A stretch of DNA of 64,000 nt from Plecoglossus altivelis (lineage: Eukaryota; Chordata; Actinopteri; Osmeriformes; Plecoglossidae), in the NCBI GenBank assembly GCA_036571765.1, contig BROE01000014.1, positions 17,579,692 through 17,643,691 of the forward strand, read 5' to 3'. This document shows positions 1 through 11,500 of the stretch, piece by piece; within the stretch, counting starts at the first letter, position 1, and every line of letters starts with the position of its first letter. Below the pieces are notes generated by a model. It did not search any database, was not told the DNA's origin, and saw only the letters and a program-made list of their open reading frames with translations. Position numbers and translations under genes: made by a program.

Positions 1-17
1 GGCACTTCTGATCCACC

Positions 18-1466
18 ATGCCCGTTGCCAGGAGTTGGGTCTGTCGCAAGACGTACGTCACCCCCCGTCGTCCCTTCGAGAAGTCTCGTCTCGATCAGGA
101 GCTCAAGCTTATTGGTAAGTTATTTGAAGCGGTTAACGTATGCTAAATGGGCCTTCTAGTTTGTAATGATTGGCGATGTGTTAGTTATTCAATAGGTCTA
201 ATTTGTTCTTCTCACCTTTTCAGGGGAGTATGGTTTGAGGAACAAGCGTGAGGTGTGGAGGGTTAAATTCACCCTGGCCAAGATCCGCAAGGCCGCTAGA
301 GAACTGCTCACTCTGGACGAGAAGGACCCCAAGCGCCTGTTTGAAGGTACTTATCCGTGCTCTTGTATTTTACCGTTTAACTTTTGGCCGATGATTTAAA
401 TGAATTTTCAGATTGCCTGTGGTGTCAAGAATTCCTCGTCAATGAGGCCATTTAGTTAAACCAGTGGAAAAACGTCCATTTCCGTTTTGTTTTCTTTTTT
501 GATCGACGTTTTTAACATTTGGAGATGTTTTACAGGTAATGCCCTTCTAAGGCGTCTGGTGAGGATTGGCGTGCTGGATGAGGGCAAGATGAAGCTCGAT
601 TACATCCTGGGTTTGAAAGTCGAGGACTTTTTGGAGAGAAGGTTGCAGACACAGGTGTTCAAGCTGGGACTGGCTAAGAGCATCCATCACGCCCGCGTCC
701 TCATCCGCCAGAGGCACATTCGGTATGTATTAGCATTTTGCTACCTAGCTTAGCCTGCCGGACCGACGGGTAAACGAATCGTGTCGCAGTTTTTTCAACC
801 GACTCTGCAGAAGACTCACGAGTTGCCTTCTCGATTCTTCCTCTTTTCATCAGAAGGCCACTGAGTCTTATCGGTTAAACATTTCAGCAAGGTCAATTCG
901 GTTTTTAACCGTATACCTTGTCAGTAAGCGCTGCCCAGAGCCAATCCTGCCAGCTGTGTGGGGGGCTCTTCTGTTGCCATGGTGATGAAATGGCTGACAG
1001 GTAAAGTATGGGGGATTGCACCTCGGGCAGGTGTGTTGGGAGTGGTTAATGATCACCACCCCCACTGAACTTTTTATTTATGCTCTGAAACAATATCAGG
1101 CCAATGATTTAACGAATAGTCAGACTAAATGTGGTGTCAAGAATTCCTCGTCAATGAGGCCTGTAATTAACCTGAATAAGGTGTTTTAAAGGCACCGTAC
1201 CCGTTTAAAAAGTAGCATTTATGTGAACTGGTCAATGAATAGATCAACTAGACTATTTTATTGACACTTATATATTTTCGTTCTTCAGTGTCCGCAAGCA
1301 GGTGGTGAACATCCCTTCGTTCGTGGTTCGCCTGGACAGTCAGAAGCACATCGACTTCTCCCTGCGCTCTCCGTACGGAGGTGGTCGCCCTGGTCGCGTC
1401 AAGAGAAAGAACGCCAAGAAGGGCCAGGGTGGAGCTGGAGGAGCTGATGATGAGGAGGAGGATTAA
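18..1466 (+). CDS. rps9: 40S ribosomal protein S9 (uS4)
   Basis: Component of the small ribosomal subunit; an S4-family protein that binds 18S rRNA early in 40S assembly. Coding exons read by eye: 18-114, 224-346, 536-722, 1289-1466, all with GT-AG introns. They total 585 nt and encode 194 residues, the same length as the human protein. The start is MPVARSWVCRKTYVTPRRP after an ATG at 18, and the product ends in the family's acidic tail GGADDEEED. The S4 RNA-binding region lies in exons 3 and 4 (RRLQTQVFKLGLAKSIHHAR). The gene starts at the window's left edge, so its promoter and most of its 5'UTR are not visible. Introns 2 and 3 each carry a near-identical putative snoRNA, as is common for ribosomal protein host genes. 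Confidence 0.98.
386..449 (+). ncRNA. putative intronic box C/D-like snoRNA, copy 1 (rps9 intron 2)
   Basis: A 64-nt element bounded by GGCC (386-389) and GGCC (446-449), which can pair as a closing stem extended by T385-A450. Inside are a box-C-like ATGATTT, a TCAGA that could be box D', and a 32-nt right half (418-449) identical to the element in intron 3. That half contains GAATTCCTCGT, the reverse complement of ACGAGGAATTC, a conserved stretch of 18S rRNA as I remember it. The box D candidate is ATGA rather than the usual CTGA, so the class is uncertain. I do not recognise a named snoRNA. A non-coding RNA of another class is possible. Confidence 0.5.
1099..1161 (+). ncRNA. putative intronic box C/D-like snoRNA, copy 2 (rps9 intron 3)
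   Basis: A 63-nt paralogue of the element at 386-449. The closing stem is CAGGCC (1097-1102) with GGCCTG (1158-1163). Its fifth pair is A1098-T1162 where copy 1 has T385-A450, a compensatory change that argues for a selected RNA structure. Box-C-like ATGATTT, TCAGA and the 18S-complementary GAATTCCTCGT are all conserved, while the spacers between them have diverged. The surrounding intron shows no other similarity to intron 2, so the duplication is confined to this element. Confidence 0.5.
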
Positions 1467-1533
1467 AATGGGGAAAGTCATCCAGGGTGTGTTAGCTGTC
1501 TACCTTAATGATGATGAACCTGTAGTTTTTTCC

Positions 1534-1539
1534 AATAAA
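1534..1539 (+). terminator. rps9: polyadenylation signal AATAAA of rps9
   Basis: Canonical hexamer 68 nt after the rps9 stop codon, giving the short 3'UTR typical of ribosomal protein mRNAs. Confidence 0.8.
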
Positions 1540-2463
1540 GACTTTGGTTTGACCAAATCTTGTTTTAATGTAATTCTTACTGGATGGATGGAAGATGAGA
1601 GAAAAATGCAGGATTTAATCTTAAAAGCTGGCGTTGAAGGGATTTCTGCAATAATGAGAATTGAGCAATACGTTACTTCATAACTCGGTTGAGGCATAGA
1701 ATTGACCAACGGATTCATCTAAGTCTTTGTATCCCTCTTATCTGCCGTGATAAGTGGTGACTTGTACATAGTTATGCGGGTTAACCCTTGAATAGCCGAA
1801 ACGGTACACTGTTATGGGCGGGGTCTATGTGGCAAGTAGGAAGTAGATTGTTGCTCAATCAGGCCAACGACTAGATGGCATAAGTTTGAAGACCGAGTGA
1901 CACCATTTGAATGTATCAAGACAGTATTATCTGAAATCGTAAGTACATAGATATATTTAAGTTGATCTGACGTCTGCACAGAAAGGAACATGATCAATAC
2001 TGACAGGGAAAAGCAACGTTAGGTAGAGCTACTTTGCTAGGCTAGGTAACTAGCTAACAACAGCTACATCGTTTACCACGCTGTCTATGAAACGAGAAGG
2101 ATCTTGTCTCTACATTGACTTACAGCTCGAACATTGACTTGTATAAACGCGTTAAGATGATACATTCAGTTTACTGTATCTAAGTAACTCGTTGGATTAG
2201 TTTGGACATTTCCCTGTCAATCAATGTCACTGTCCCACGACGAGGATAGCTAGTCGTGGTGCACGCAGTATTGGCATTCCAGCTAGTATAAACCGTACAC
2301 GCTATGGTATCAACATGTTCTTGCACCATTGAGAGACAGACTGTCTATGTTAGTTCCTGTCCTATTTGCATGTGGTCTATGGTGGCTCTGATAGGAAGTT
2401 TGACTATGAACTGTCTTTGAGCACTACATTGAGTAACATCTGTCTGTGTTTTCACGCAGAGAG
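1540..2463. other. rps9-mboat7 intergenic region
   Basis: About 0.9 kb without a recognisable gene. It must contain the end of the rps9 transcript and the promoter and 5'UTR of mboat7. I looked for a TSEN34 homologue, which lies between these two genes in human, and saw no coding similarity on either strand. Confidence 0.6.
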
Positions 2464-2858
2464 ATGTCTCCCGATGAATTGGTTTACTTGGGAATTATCG
2501 CTGCCTCCATTCCAGTTGGATTTCTCTTCCGTTACCTAAGTAGGTTAAGTGTTCTCAAAGAATGTTTCCTCCGACATATACTGATTCGTTTTGACATAGT
2601 AAATGAATGGTTTGTGTGGCGTGCGTGAGTAATGTATAGTTTGGGTGTTCCCGTCTTTCAGGTCCTCCAGTGAAACAGGGGGCAGCGTTGCTCGTGGGAC
2701 TTTCGATCACCATAGCAACATGTCAAATCCACTCACTTCATTCGCTGTTGACGGTGTTGGGAACATGGATTATTATCAAGAGCAATTGGCAGTGAGTCAG
2801 ATTCTCTCTGTAGTTACGACCAATAGTGCCCACAGCAAGTGCTGCAAATCATCACACG

Positions 2859-2935
<77 letters not shown>

Positions 2936-5900
2936 CCTTCTTTTTTGTTACCTGCCTGTTTATTCCATCTTCAGTTTCAAACCGGATCAAGGAACAACTT
3001 CTGAAAATATTTAGAAGTTATCAACCTTCTAGGTGTGAAAAGATGATCAAGCTGTCGTATCTCTGTCAGGATGGCACCTGCTTTGTCTCTTGGCTGGAGT
3101 TTCCTGTACCTCCTCTTCTTCCGTATGGTCACATGGTTTAACCTGCCAGCGCCAACACCTTTCGCCAACGCCATCCAGCTGCTGCTCACCTTGAAGGTAC
3201 GAAGGACACCACACACCTGGTCACACGGCAACCATCCACTTCCGGTTACAGTAAAGGTGTCGGAATAGACGGTGTTTGGTTACCGCACGCCACCACGGCC
3301 CGTGAACACCCACCCCTGTCACGACACACAAAAACCCCTCTCTCCTCTGCATCTCACACAGATGGTCAGCATAGCCAATGAGGTGAAAAGCTTCCACGAG
3401 GAGAAGAAAAAGGAAGTGAGCTCGTTCTCCAAGTCTCCAGTCATTGGTGGATTATCTCAGGAACCCTCCCTCTATGATATTGTAGCCTATAGCTACTGCT
3501 ATGTGGGTATAATGACAGGTGAGGCCCAGGTCATGGGTACTTTGTTGATTATCATCCTACTGTCCCCCCCCCCCAGTCTCATATAAACATAGCATATCAT
3601 TATCCACACTACTTCCACAGACATGTGTAGGCTTGACTTGACTCTCTGCATGATGGAATTTCTCTGACAACCGATTGGATCCTTCTCCCCAGCATGATGA
3701 TGTCACGCTGAAAACGAGGAGTGTGAATGAACTTCGCGAACAAGCATGACTGTCTGTGTTGACTGTGTCTGATTGGGCGGCTATTTGTTTTTCAACCCAT
3801 TTTAACTCTTGTTGTTGTCTTCTTTATCTCACGCTCTGCCACTATTTCAATATTGTGTGAGTCCCCATATATCTTTCACTTCCACTACAATTGGTCTTTC
3901 CTATAACTCCTTTTTTTCATATTCTCATTCCCTTCATTTACAACCCTCACTAAACTCCCACTCCCTGTATTTAACCATTTGTCCTCTAATTGTCCCATTG
4001 TGTCCCTGTCCCTGTCTCTGTCCTTGTCCCTGTCCCATTGTGTCCCTGTCCCTGTCTCTGTCCCTGTCCCTGTCCCATTGTGTCCCTGTCCCTGTCTCTG
4101 TCCCATTGTGTCCCTGTCCCTGTCCCTGTCTCTGTCCCTGTCTCTGTCTCTATCCCCCCCTTGTTTATCTGCTTTTCTCTCCATTCACGTTGCATCCTCA
4201 TCCCTTTATCATATCCCCTCATCTCCCAAAAGGGCCGTTCTTCCGCTTCCAGACCTACATGGATTGGCTGAGGCAGCCCAGCCCCTTGTCCCTGCCTGGC
4301 CAAGAGGCCTGCCTGCAGAGGCTGAAGCTGGTGCCCGTCTACGCCGCTCTGTTCCTGGCTGTGAACGCCGTTTACCCCCTGTCGTACGTCCGTACGGAGG
4401 AGTTCCTGGAACACAACTACCTCTTCAGGTATTAAACAGTGATAAACATGGTAGCAAATATATGCTTTATAGTCAGAAAGGTTTATATACATACATACCA
4501 GAAGTTTGGAAAAACTTTTTTTATTTTTAAGAAAAAACATTTTCAAAAACATTTTTTAAAAGGTTTGAAAGTAGGTTTGTAAAGTTGAAAATATATTTGA
4601 GATTTCTTTTCATCTTTTTCATTGTCCCTGGGATGATGGGACAATGTTAATTTGAGCCATGGTCACAAGGGTTTTGCAGTTGAAGATAATTGAGGTCAAA
4701 GTGCATTGAATCATCTTACCTTTTTGATTTCTCCTCAGGTGATTGAAGTCCCTACTTAATTCGGAGACCAAGAGCTAATCTCTCTGTCAAATTTTCCTCA
4801 GGCTGTTTTACATGACGGTGGTGTTCTTCGTGTTCAGAATGCGCTTCTACGCTGCATGGTGCGGGGCAGAGGCTGGTTGTATCAGTGCAGGTTTAGGCTG
4901 CTACCCACAGGGGGCGCTGTCCAAACCTGGAGGAGGCCCTACTGTGAACTACAGGTATTTGTTTTACTGTATGTTTTCTTGCCACAGTAACAGCAAACAA
5001 ATTGAGCGTATTTGTTGAATTTGATCTCAAAATGACCAAATAAATGTGGTGTGTCCAGCCCGGATCCTGACGTTCCGGTAGTGTACGACTTCAAAACCAT
5101 CCAGAACATTGACTGCTACAACACAGACTTCTGCGTGAAGGTCCGACATGGCATGCGGTACTGGAACATGACGGTGCAATGGTGGTTACATCATTACATC
5201 TACCCCAACTCACCCTTCAAAGCTTACACACTGCGGTAAGATCTGCCTCTGCCACCATTGTGGTAGTCTAAAGTGGATTATTTACCTGCTAACCCCAAGT
5301 TTGCTCCCAGTCGGCAGGCCAGCGCCTTAGAGAGAGAGAAGGAGGGAGGGAGGGGGAGGGAGAGTGGAAGAGGAGGGAGGAAAGGAGAAAGAAGAAGAGA
5401 GAGTGGAAAGGAGAGAGAGAGAGAGAGCGAGAGAGAGGAAAGCAGAGAGACAGAGCGAGAGAGAGGAAAGGAGAGAGAGCGAGAGAGAGGAAAGGAGAGA
5501 GAGAGAGAGCGCGAGAGAGACGAAAGGAGAGAGAGAGCGAGAGAGGGTGTGTGTGCACCTGCGTGAGAGAGTGAGTTAGTGAGTAGGTGAAGGAGAGGAA
5601 ATATGGGTGTACTGTGAGGCGCTGTTAAACACCCTATACAATCATAGTCGATTTAGCATGTCTGACTTCCTGTCTGTGTCTCAGGGCTGGCTGGACCATG
5701 TTCATCAGTGCCTACTGGCATGGCCTCCATGCAGGCTATTACCTCTCCTTCCTCACCATCCCCCTGTGCATCGCGGCCGAGTCCGCCATGGAGTCGTCGA
5801 TCAGGGTCAAGCTGGGCCCTCGTGGCCAGAACATCTTTGACTGGATCCACTGGTTCCTGAAGATGAGAGCGTACGACTACATGTGTATGGGCTTCGTCTT

Positions 5901-6096
5901 GCTGAAGGCCGGTGACACCATCAACTACTGGAGCTCCATCTACTTCATCATCCATGTCATCGCCGTGAGCTTCATACTTCTGGGAAGGGTGATGAAGGGA
6001 GAGAAGAGGGAAGGGAGAAGGGTGGAGAAGGAGGAGAAGGTGGAGGGAGAGAAGGTGGAGGAGACGAAGGCGGATGTTCGAGAAAAGACAGAATGA
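2464..6096 (+). CDS. mboat7: lysophospholipid acyltransferase 7 (MBOAT7/LPIAT1)
   Basis: ER multi-pass enzyme that transfers arachidonoyl-CoA to lysophosphatidylinositol in the Lands cycle. Exons: 2464-2539, 2662-2791, 3070-3196, 3362-3518, 4233-4428, 4802-4954, 5059-5235, 5685-6096; 1428 nt, 475 residues (human 472). The start MSPDELVYLG matches the family. Diagnostic stretches include SYSYCYVGIMTGPFFR, YWNMTVQWW and SAYWHGLHAGYYLSFL. By comparison with human N321/H356, the predicted catalytic pair is N316 and H351. The last ~35 residues are a Lys/Glu-rich cytosolic tail. Introns carry a CA microsatellite, a TGTCCC repeat and a GA tract. Neighbours rps9 and tmc4 match the human cluster. Confidence 0.97.
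2859..2934. repeat. (CA)n microsatellite, mboat7 intron 2
   Basis: Over 30 consecutive CA units preceded by a few CACG variants. Any long open frame here is an artefact of the dinucleotide. Confidence 0.97.
3991..4153. repeat. TGTCCC-type hexanucleotide minisatellite, mboat7 intron 4
   Basis: Interrupted tandem copies of TGTCCC with TGTCTC and CATTGTGTCCC variants, ending about 80 nt before exon 5. It is open in several frames because the unit is six bases long. Not coding. Confidence 0.93.
5321..5556. repeat. GA-rich purine tract, mboat7 intron 7
   Basis: About 235 nt of (GA)n with GGAAAGGAGA interruptions. It gives spurious Arg/Glu-rich frames on + and Ser/Leu-rich frames on -. Intronic simple repeat. 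Confidence 0.95.
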
Positions 6097-8528
6097 GAGT
6101 GTATCAGGGTTGGTGAAAGGAAGAGGTCATGTTTATTACAGTACTACATTTCCCTACATGCACCACACCGTCTCCTCTCTTATGTTCTCTTATTTGGATA
6201 AGTTATTGGGAAGCTTTGCTTACTTTAGGTTATGATTGTTGGCTAACATGAATGGAACTAAGCACATTTAATTGTGTCCAAAGTTCCGTAGCCATCTCTG
6301 TAGGGATAGTGAATACAAAGGAGGAATGTTTGAACTCTATGAATGTCTCTATGTTTGGATAACAGATATGTACTGGGACTGTACATATTTTACCTCCCTC
6401 CATTATGTACATGTACGCAACCTTTGTGCGAAGTTATTTCAACACCCAGTGAATCAGTTTTCCCAGTCTGTTTTTTTTTGGTGTCTATTGTGACTAAAGC
6501 ACCTCAAGAAATGTCGTTAGAGGTGAAGATTCCCGTTTGTTTGTCTTAGTTATTCATCGCTAGGTTTTTACTCAACTGGATAAATGTTCTTCCTTCTCTA
6601 CTGTAAACAGGATGTAGATTCAGATGACAACTTGTGTGTTCTTGTCTTCTGTCCAACCACATTCCAGTTTCTTTTTGCCAGGTTTTTGCGACTGTGTTTG
6701 TAGTTGTCGTCCGGAGTTAACAGACTTGGTTTATGATGAGCACATACACGGACATAATTGTCTGTCGATTGCACATGGAGAGGTATTGAGCTAAAATGCA
6801 ACTGTTAATTTTTTTTATTTTTTTTTAATCAGTATCCTGAAATTTTCCAGGAAAGTATTCAGTTTAGAGAACGAGGGGGATCGATGAAACTTCGCGAACT
6901 ACGTTCTTAAATAGAACATTCTGAGTTTTGAACTATGTTGGGATATATGTGTAGCTATGTTCTCAGTTATGTGTATATCCCTGTTCAATAGAAGCTCCAT
7001 ATCTTGTTCTGATTGTAATTACCAAGTGATTCCTCTTGAGGAATTCCATTTGGGTATGTTCGACCACCGTATGTTTGACCACCGTATTTTAAGCTCAGAA
7101 AAATCAGAAGGTTAGTTATTAGATCTGAAAACATCGTGCCACTTTATTGGACAATAGAAAATGGAATCCCCCCAAAAACATTTGAAACAGTTGTAAGGTT
7201 GTGATCGTTGCAGTTTTGGATGGTTTCAGCTCGGTCCTCTGTCAGGATGTGTAAATCAGGGTTTTAATTTCGTCTTTACTCGTCTTTGATCGGTCCTGCT
7301 CCTTTTCTCTTTCTGTTTTATAATCGTTGCTTGATAGCGATTCAAGTTTATAAATAGGTATTTATTTTGTGCTCTGTATGACACAGATTTACTTAAACGA
7401 TAACCCCATGAACAGCAGTTGCGTGAGAGAACAGCTAGATGAAGGTTGATCGCTTTACCGAAAACAGAAAGTCGCGGGGACAGAGATCGTTCGTTACCGT
7501 ACATCTCAACTGCCACCATCTGGACCACGCAGAGTTTGGACCAACGTACTTAACTAGATATGAAGAAACTGCCTTTTTACCTAATTCACTGACCTTTAAT
7601 CAACACTTCAATATTATAAAAAAAGAAAATATTTTATTTTTGGTTTGTTTTCTCCTTAAAGCACATTGTCTTTCCATTTCCTTTCTCACAAGATAGGTTT
7701 TTCGGTTTGTAAGTAATGGGCTGTTCTTGGAGAAAAATTCAAGAAAACTTAGACTTTATTTCTATTAGGAACCTGCCTCAAATTTTACTTCGTTTTGTGT
7801 CTGTTCTTCATGGTAAAAGTTTTTGTTTTGATCAGACATTTTGTATTCATATCCTGAATTATATTTAACATTTGTGCATGTGACTTTCCCTTCAAAACTA
7901 TTCAAATTCCTTCTGTATATTTTGATGTTTAAATATTTTCACCTGAATTAAGATTAAGATTGTTTCTCTGCCTTGTAACTGTTACAAATGGAAAACTGCT
8001 CACTGTTTTTGCCAGACTCTTTGCCTTTGTGGTTATTTAGTAGTTTAATAGTCATGTAGTTTAATAGTCATGTCTGAGTATAATACTGCATTTCATACGT
8101 TTGATGACTGGAGTGCTGTTATTGAGTTCAGTTAGAATTTTCAACACACAAGTAAACACATAAATATAAAGACAGAAAGCATTGTCCTTTTAAATACAAT
8201 GTTGACCAACTCGCTAAGACACATAGAACAACAGAATAAAAGGTACAGCTTGAATGAGACCCACCTTGGGGAGGTTAATGGGTTAAACTTTCAAGGAAGT
8301 ACTTTAGTGGTGCTGACAGCGTTTGCATAGAAAGCAAAGTCCACGGATAGAGGGAAAATGAAGAGTACAGGTTCCTGGACAGGTGACGTTTCCTCGTTTG
8401 TCACCTTTGTAGGAGAGAGCTCACCATTCCCAAACCTGTTCCTGTATTCTGTCCGTCTCTGAGACCAAGGCAACACGCAAATCATTTTTGGAGTTTGTTG
8501 AAGACTTGGGTGAAATCCTCTCTGATTG
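6097..8528. other. mboat7 3'UTR and tmc4 upstream region
   Basis: AT-rich stretch with no exon I can support. A canonical AATAAA lies at 8235-8240, which would give mboat7 a 3'UTR of about 2.1 kb and leave under 300 nt before the tmc4 start codon. No repeats of note; short open frames on both strands show no family resemblance. Confidence 0.6.
8235..8240 (+). terminator. mboat7: candidate polyadenylation signal of mboat7
   Basis: Canonical AATAAA, 2.1 kb downstream of the mboat7 stop and upstream of the first tmc4 coding exon. Assignment rests on position only. Confidence 0.5.
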
Positions 8529-11500
8529 ATGGACTTAGAGAGACAAGACTCCAACGTGGCTGGTAAGTTGTGTTGTTGTATAGAGCAGGTGTGGTCTTTT
8601 CTGAGCAGGTGTGTGTGTTTGTGTGTGTTTGTTCTTGTAATGTTTCTTGATATCCAAGGCTACCTACCCTCTTATGAACTGTACAATACAAGGTAATCCT
8701 ATCGCAGGCATTGCTTTGTGATAATATAACACCAATGTATCTAGTTACAAACCAAAAATGTCTGAACACCTCAAGCCACATATCGTTTGAACACTTCCTG
8801 CTGTTGTTGTGGACACGGTCTCTTTCCCAGGCAACAGTTACCGTGGTGCCCAGCAGTCGCTGAGGTTACGGAGGCCTCCCTCCAGTGCATCCCATAATAA
8901 TGTGCCCCAGTACAACTGGGGATCCCACCCCGCGGGGGGGGAGGAGAGGGACGAATCAGAGCCTCCGCAGGATCTCAAGGCCCTGCCGCTTCCCTTGGCC
9001 CTGAAGAGAGCCGTGCGGTAAGGGGAGGGGGGTGGAGGCAAGATCGTTGGGTGGATGGTGGGTGGATGGGTGGATGGGGTAGGTGGAGGAGGTGAGAGGT
9101 GGTGGGTGGAGGAGGTGAGGGGGTAGGAGGTGAAGACGTGTGGTGAGGGGATGGGGGGGTGGTGGAGGAGGTGGGGTGGGGGTGGATGGGTGGAGGGGTG
9201 GGAGGGGTGAGAGTGGTGGGTGGAGGGTGAGGGGGCATGGTGGGTGGGGGTGAAGGGGGATGGGTGGATGGGTGGGAGGAGGTGAGAGGTGGTGGGTGGG
9301 GGAGGGGGTGAGGGGGGGTGGAGGTGTGGGGGTGGAAGGGGGATGGGTGGATGGGTAGGTGGAGGAGGTGAGAGGTGGTGGGTGGGAGGAAGGGGGGGTG
9401 GGAGGGGTGGGGGGTGGAAGGGGGATGGGTGGGTGGGGGAGGTGGAGGAGGTGAGGTGGTGGGTGGAGGGGTGAGGGGGTGGTGGAGGTGGTGGGTGGAG
9501 GGGGAGGATGGGGTGGATGGGGTGGGTGGAGGAGGTGAGAGAGGTGGTGGGGTGGAGGGGTGAGGGGGGGTGGAGGGGGTGGAGGTGTGGGGTGGAGGGG
9601 GGGATGGGTGGATGGGGTAGGTGGAGGAGGTGAGAGGTGGTGGTGGAGGGGGTGAGGGGGGGTGGCATTGTCACCTGCAGTATCATGGTGCTATCTGGAC
9701 TCTGGGGGGGTTGAGGGGGGTGGAGGGGGTGAGGCTGGATGGGGGTGGGTGGAGGGGGTGGGGGGGAGGTGGCGACATTGTCGCCTGCAGTATCATGGCG
9801 TTATCTGGACTCTGTTTATCCTCAAAGCAGTTCCAGCTGTGTTTTTCAATCAACAGTTTTTCTCTCTCGTAGTCCTCAGTTGGAACCCTTGAAGAATTCA
9901 GCCTCCTTACTAGTTGGTGGTTTCGATGCGGCGGTTTGTTCTCTCTGCTGTCCGGAGTTTGACACGGAGCGCTGATCTGACCTCGCTGTGTCTCTGTTCA
10001 ACACAGCGAGGTGCAGCAGATGCACGTTCCCGTGGTGACGAGCTGGGAGTCATGGAGGCGTAGCAAGGCGCGGTCCCTGAACAGATTCAGACAGAACGCC
10101 TTTGGAGTCTTGGCCTACATAGCTCTGTGGCGGAAAGCTCTGCAGAAGATTGGAGGTCAAAGACATTTTAAATTCACGTACACACAGAGTAAACTCACAC
10201 AAATGTTCCCTTCTGTAACTACGATCAGTGGATCTGATATGAAAATATCCTTTCAAATATTTCTTTATGAGCCGTCAAAGGAAACTCTGGTCTTTCCTGA
10301 ACCCTCTGCAGGTAACTTTGGCGGCGGTGTCAAATCCTACTTCCTGTTCCTGCGGTTCCTTGTGATTCTGAACTTCTTCTCCTTCCTGCTGATTGGTGGG
10401 TTCGTCCTTGTCCCCAGCATCGTGTTTAGAACCATCGACAATAGTCCCAACAACAACACAGGTAATCAGGAACACAGCTGTATATTTGCTGAGGGGTGTG
10501 CAAGATCATGGCGGGTGCCCCCTCCCAACCCCCAAAAAAACAATATAATGCATTTTATACAAAGACAATACACAATAAAATGCCCCCCCCAGATCATGGC
10601 ATGTAATATGCGGCAGTTCGATCCTACAATGACATTTGCCCCGGTGAAACTAAAAGGTCGACTTGTCATCCCTGGTTTTCCACAACTTGTTATGCTCTAC
10701 GCCAGGGGTCTCCAATCCTGGTCCTCGAGGGCCGCTGTCCTGAAGGTTTTAGATGTTTCCCTGCTCCAGCACACTTGACTCTATTAAAGGGTCATTATGA
10801 AGCTTCCACAGAGCTTGGTAATGGCTCATTCATTAGAATCTGGTGTGCTGGAGCAGGAAAACATCGAAAACCTTCAGGACAGCGGCCCTCGAGGACCAGG
10901 ATTGAAGACCCCTGCTCTACGCCATCTCAGCCATGTGCTATTTGTGGTATTCAAGTCAAGTCTATACTCTCATTAATTCCACAACACCAATCTGTGTCAG
11001 TCTGCAATACTAAACAATTCCTCCTAGCTCGCTCCCCTGCAACCGTATCCTAGCAACAGCTAGAGGCTGTGGGTCTTGTTGGATAAAACGAGAACGTATA
11101 AAGTTGTCTGTTTTGAGATTCACCTCACAACTTTGTACGAGACACAGTAGCATTCTGGACAAGACCGATGTGAAGCCATAGAACTTGTTCTTGGAAGTCA
11201 CACGTGGATACACACATGTAGTCACTGTACGTGAGAGTATCGCCTCATATTGATTCAGCAAAAGTCTGTGTAAGATCTGTTTGTGTTTATCTCTCAGGTC
11301 CTAAGGAGTGTTTGGACTATGACCCTAATCAACAAGGCCTGGTGGCGTTCTACACCTACTTCCTCGACTTACTGTCTGGAACGGTCAGTACCAGCGAACT
11401 AAGCCATGTTCGGTGGCCGTTCTTCCTTCGTAATAGATTTGTGACAGAGATGGTGCGGTGGGAGAGGACAGGAAATGTGGGGAGACAGAATGAGCAGGGA

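Noticed and set aside
930..1070. Several short hairpins and CTGA/GTGATGA words in rps9 intron 3 suggesting another snoRNA
   Set aside because: The C- and D-like boxes are only five bases apart, the terminal stem is absent and no H/ACA box layout fits. Not enough to call.
1540..2463. Expected position of TSEN34
   Set aside because: No TSEN34-like coding sequence seen on either strand; recorded as absent from this interval rather than as a gene.
3885..4184. Asp/Arg/Gly/Thr repeat frame on - and Pro/Cys/Ser frames on +
   Set aside because: Product of the TGTCCC hexamer repeat in mboat7 intron 4.
8838..9686. Long Pro/His/Ser open frame on the - strand
   Set aside because: It is the complement of the G-rich minisatellite in tmc4 intron 2. 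No start context, no family resemblance, opposite strand to the gene.
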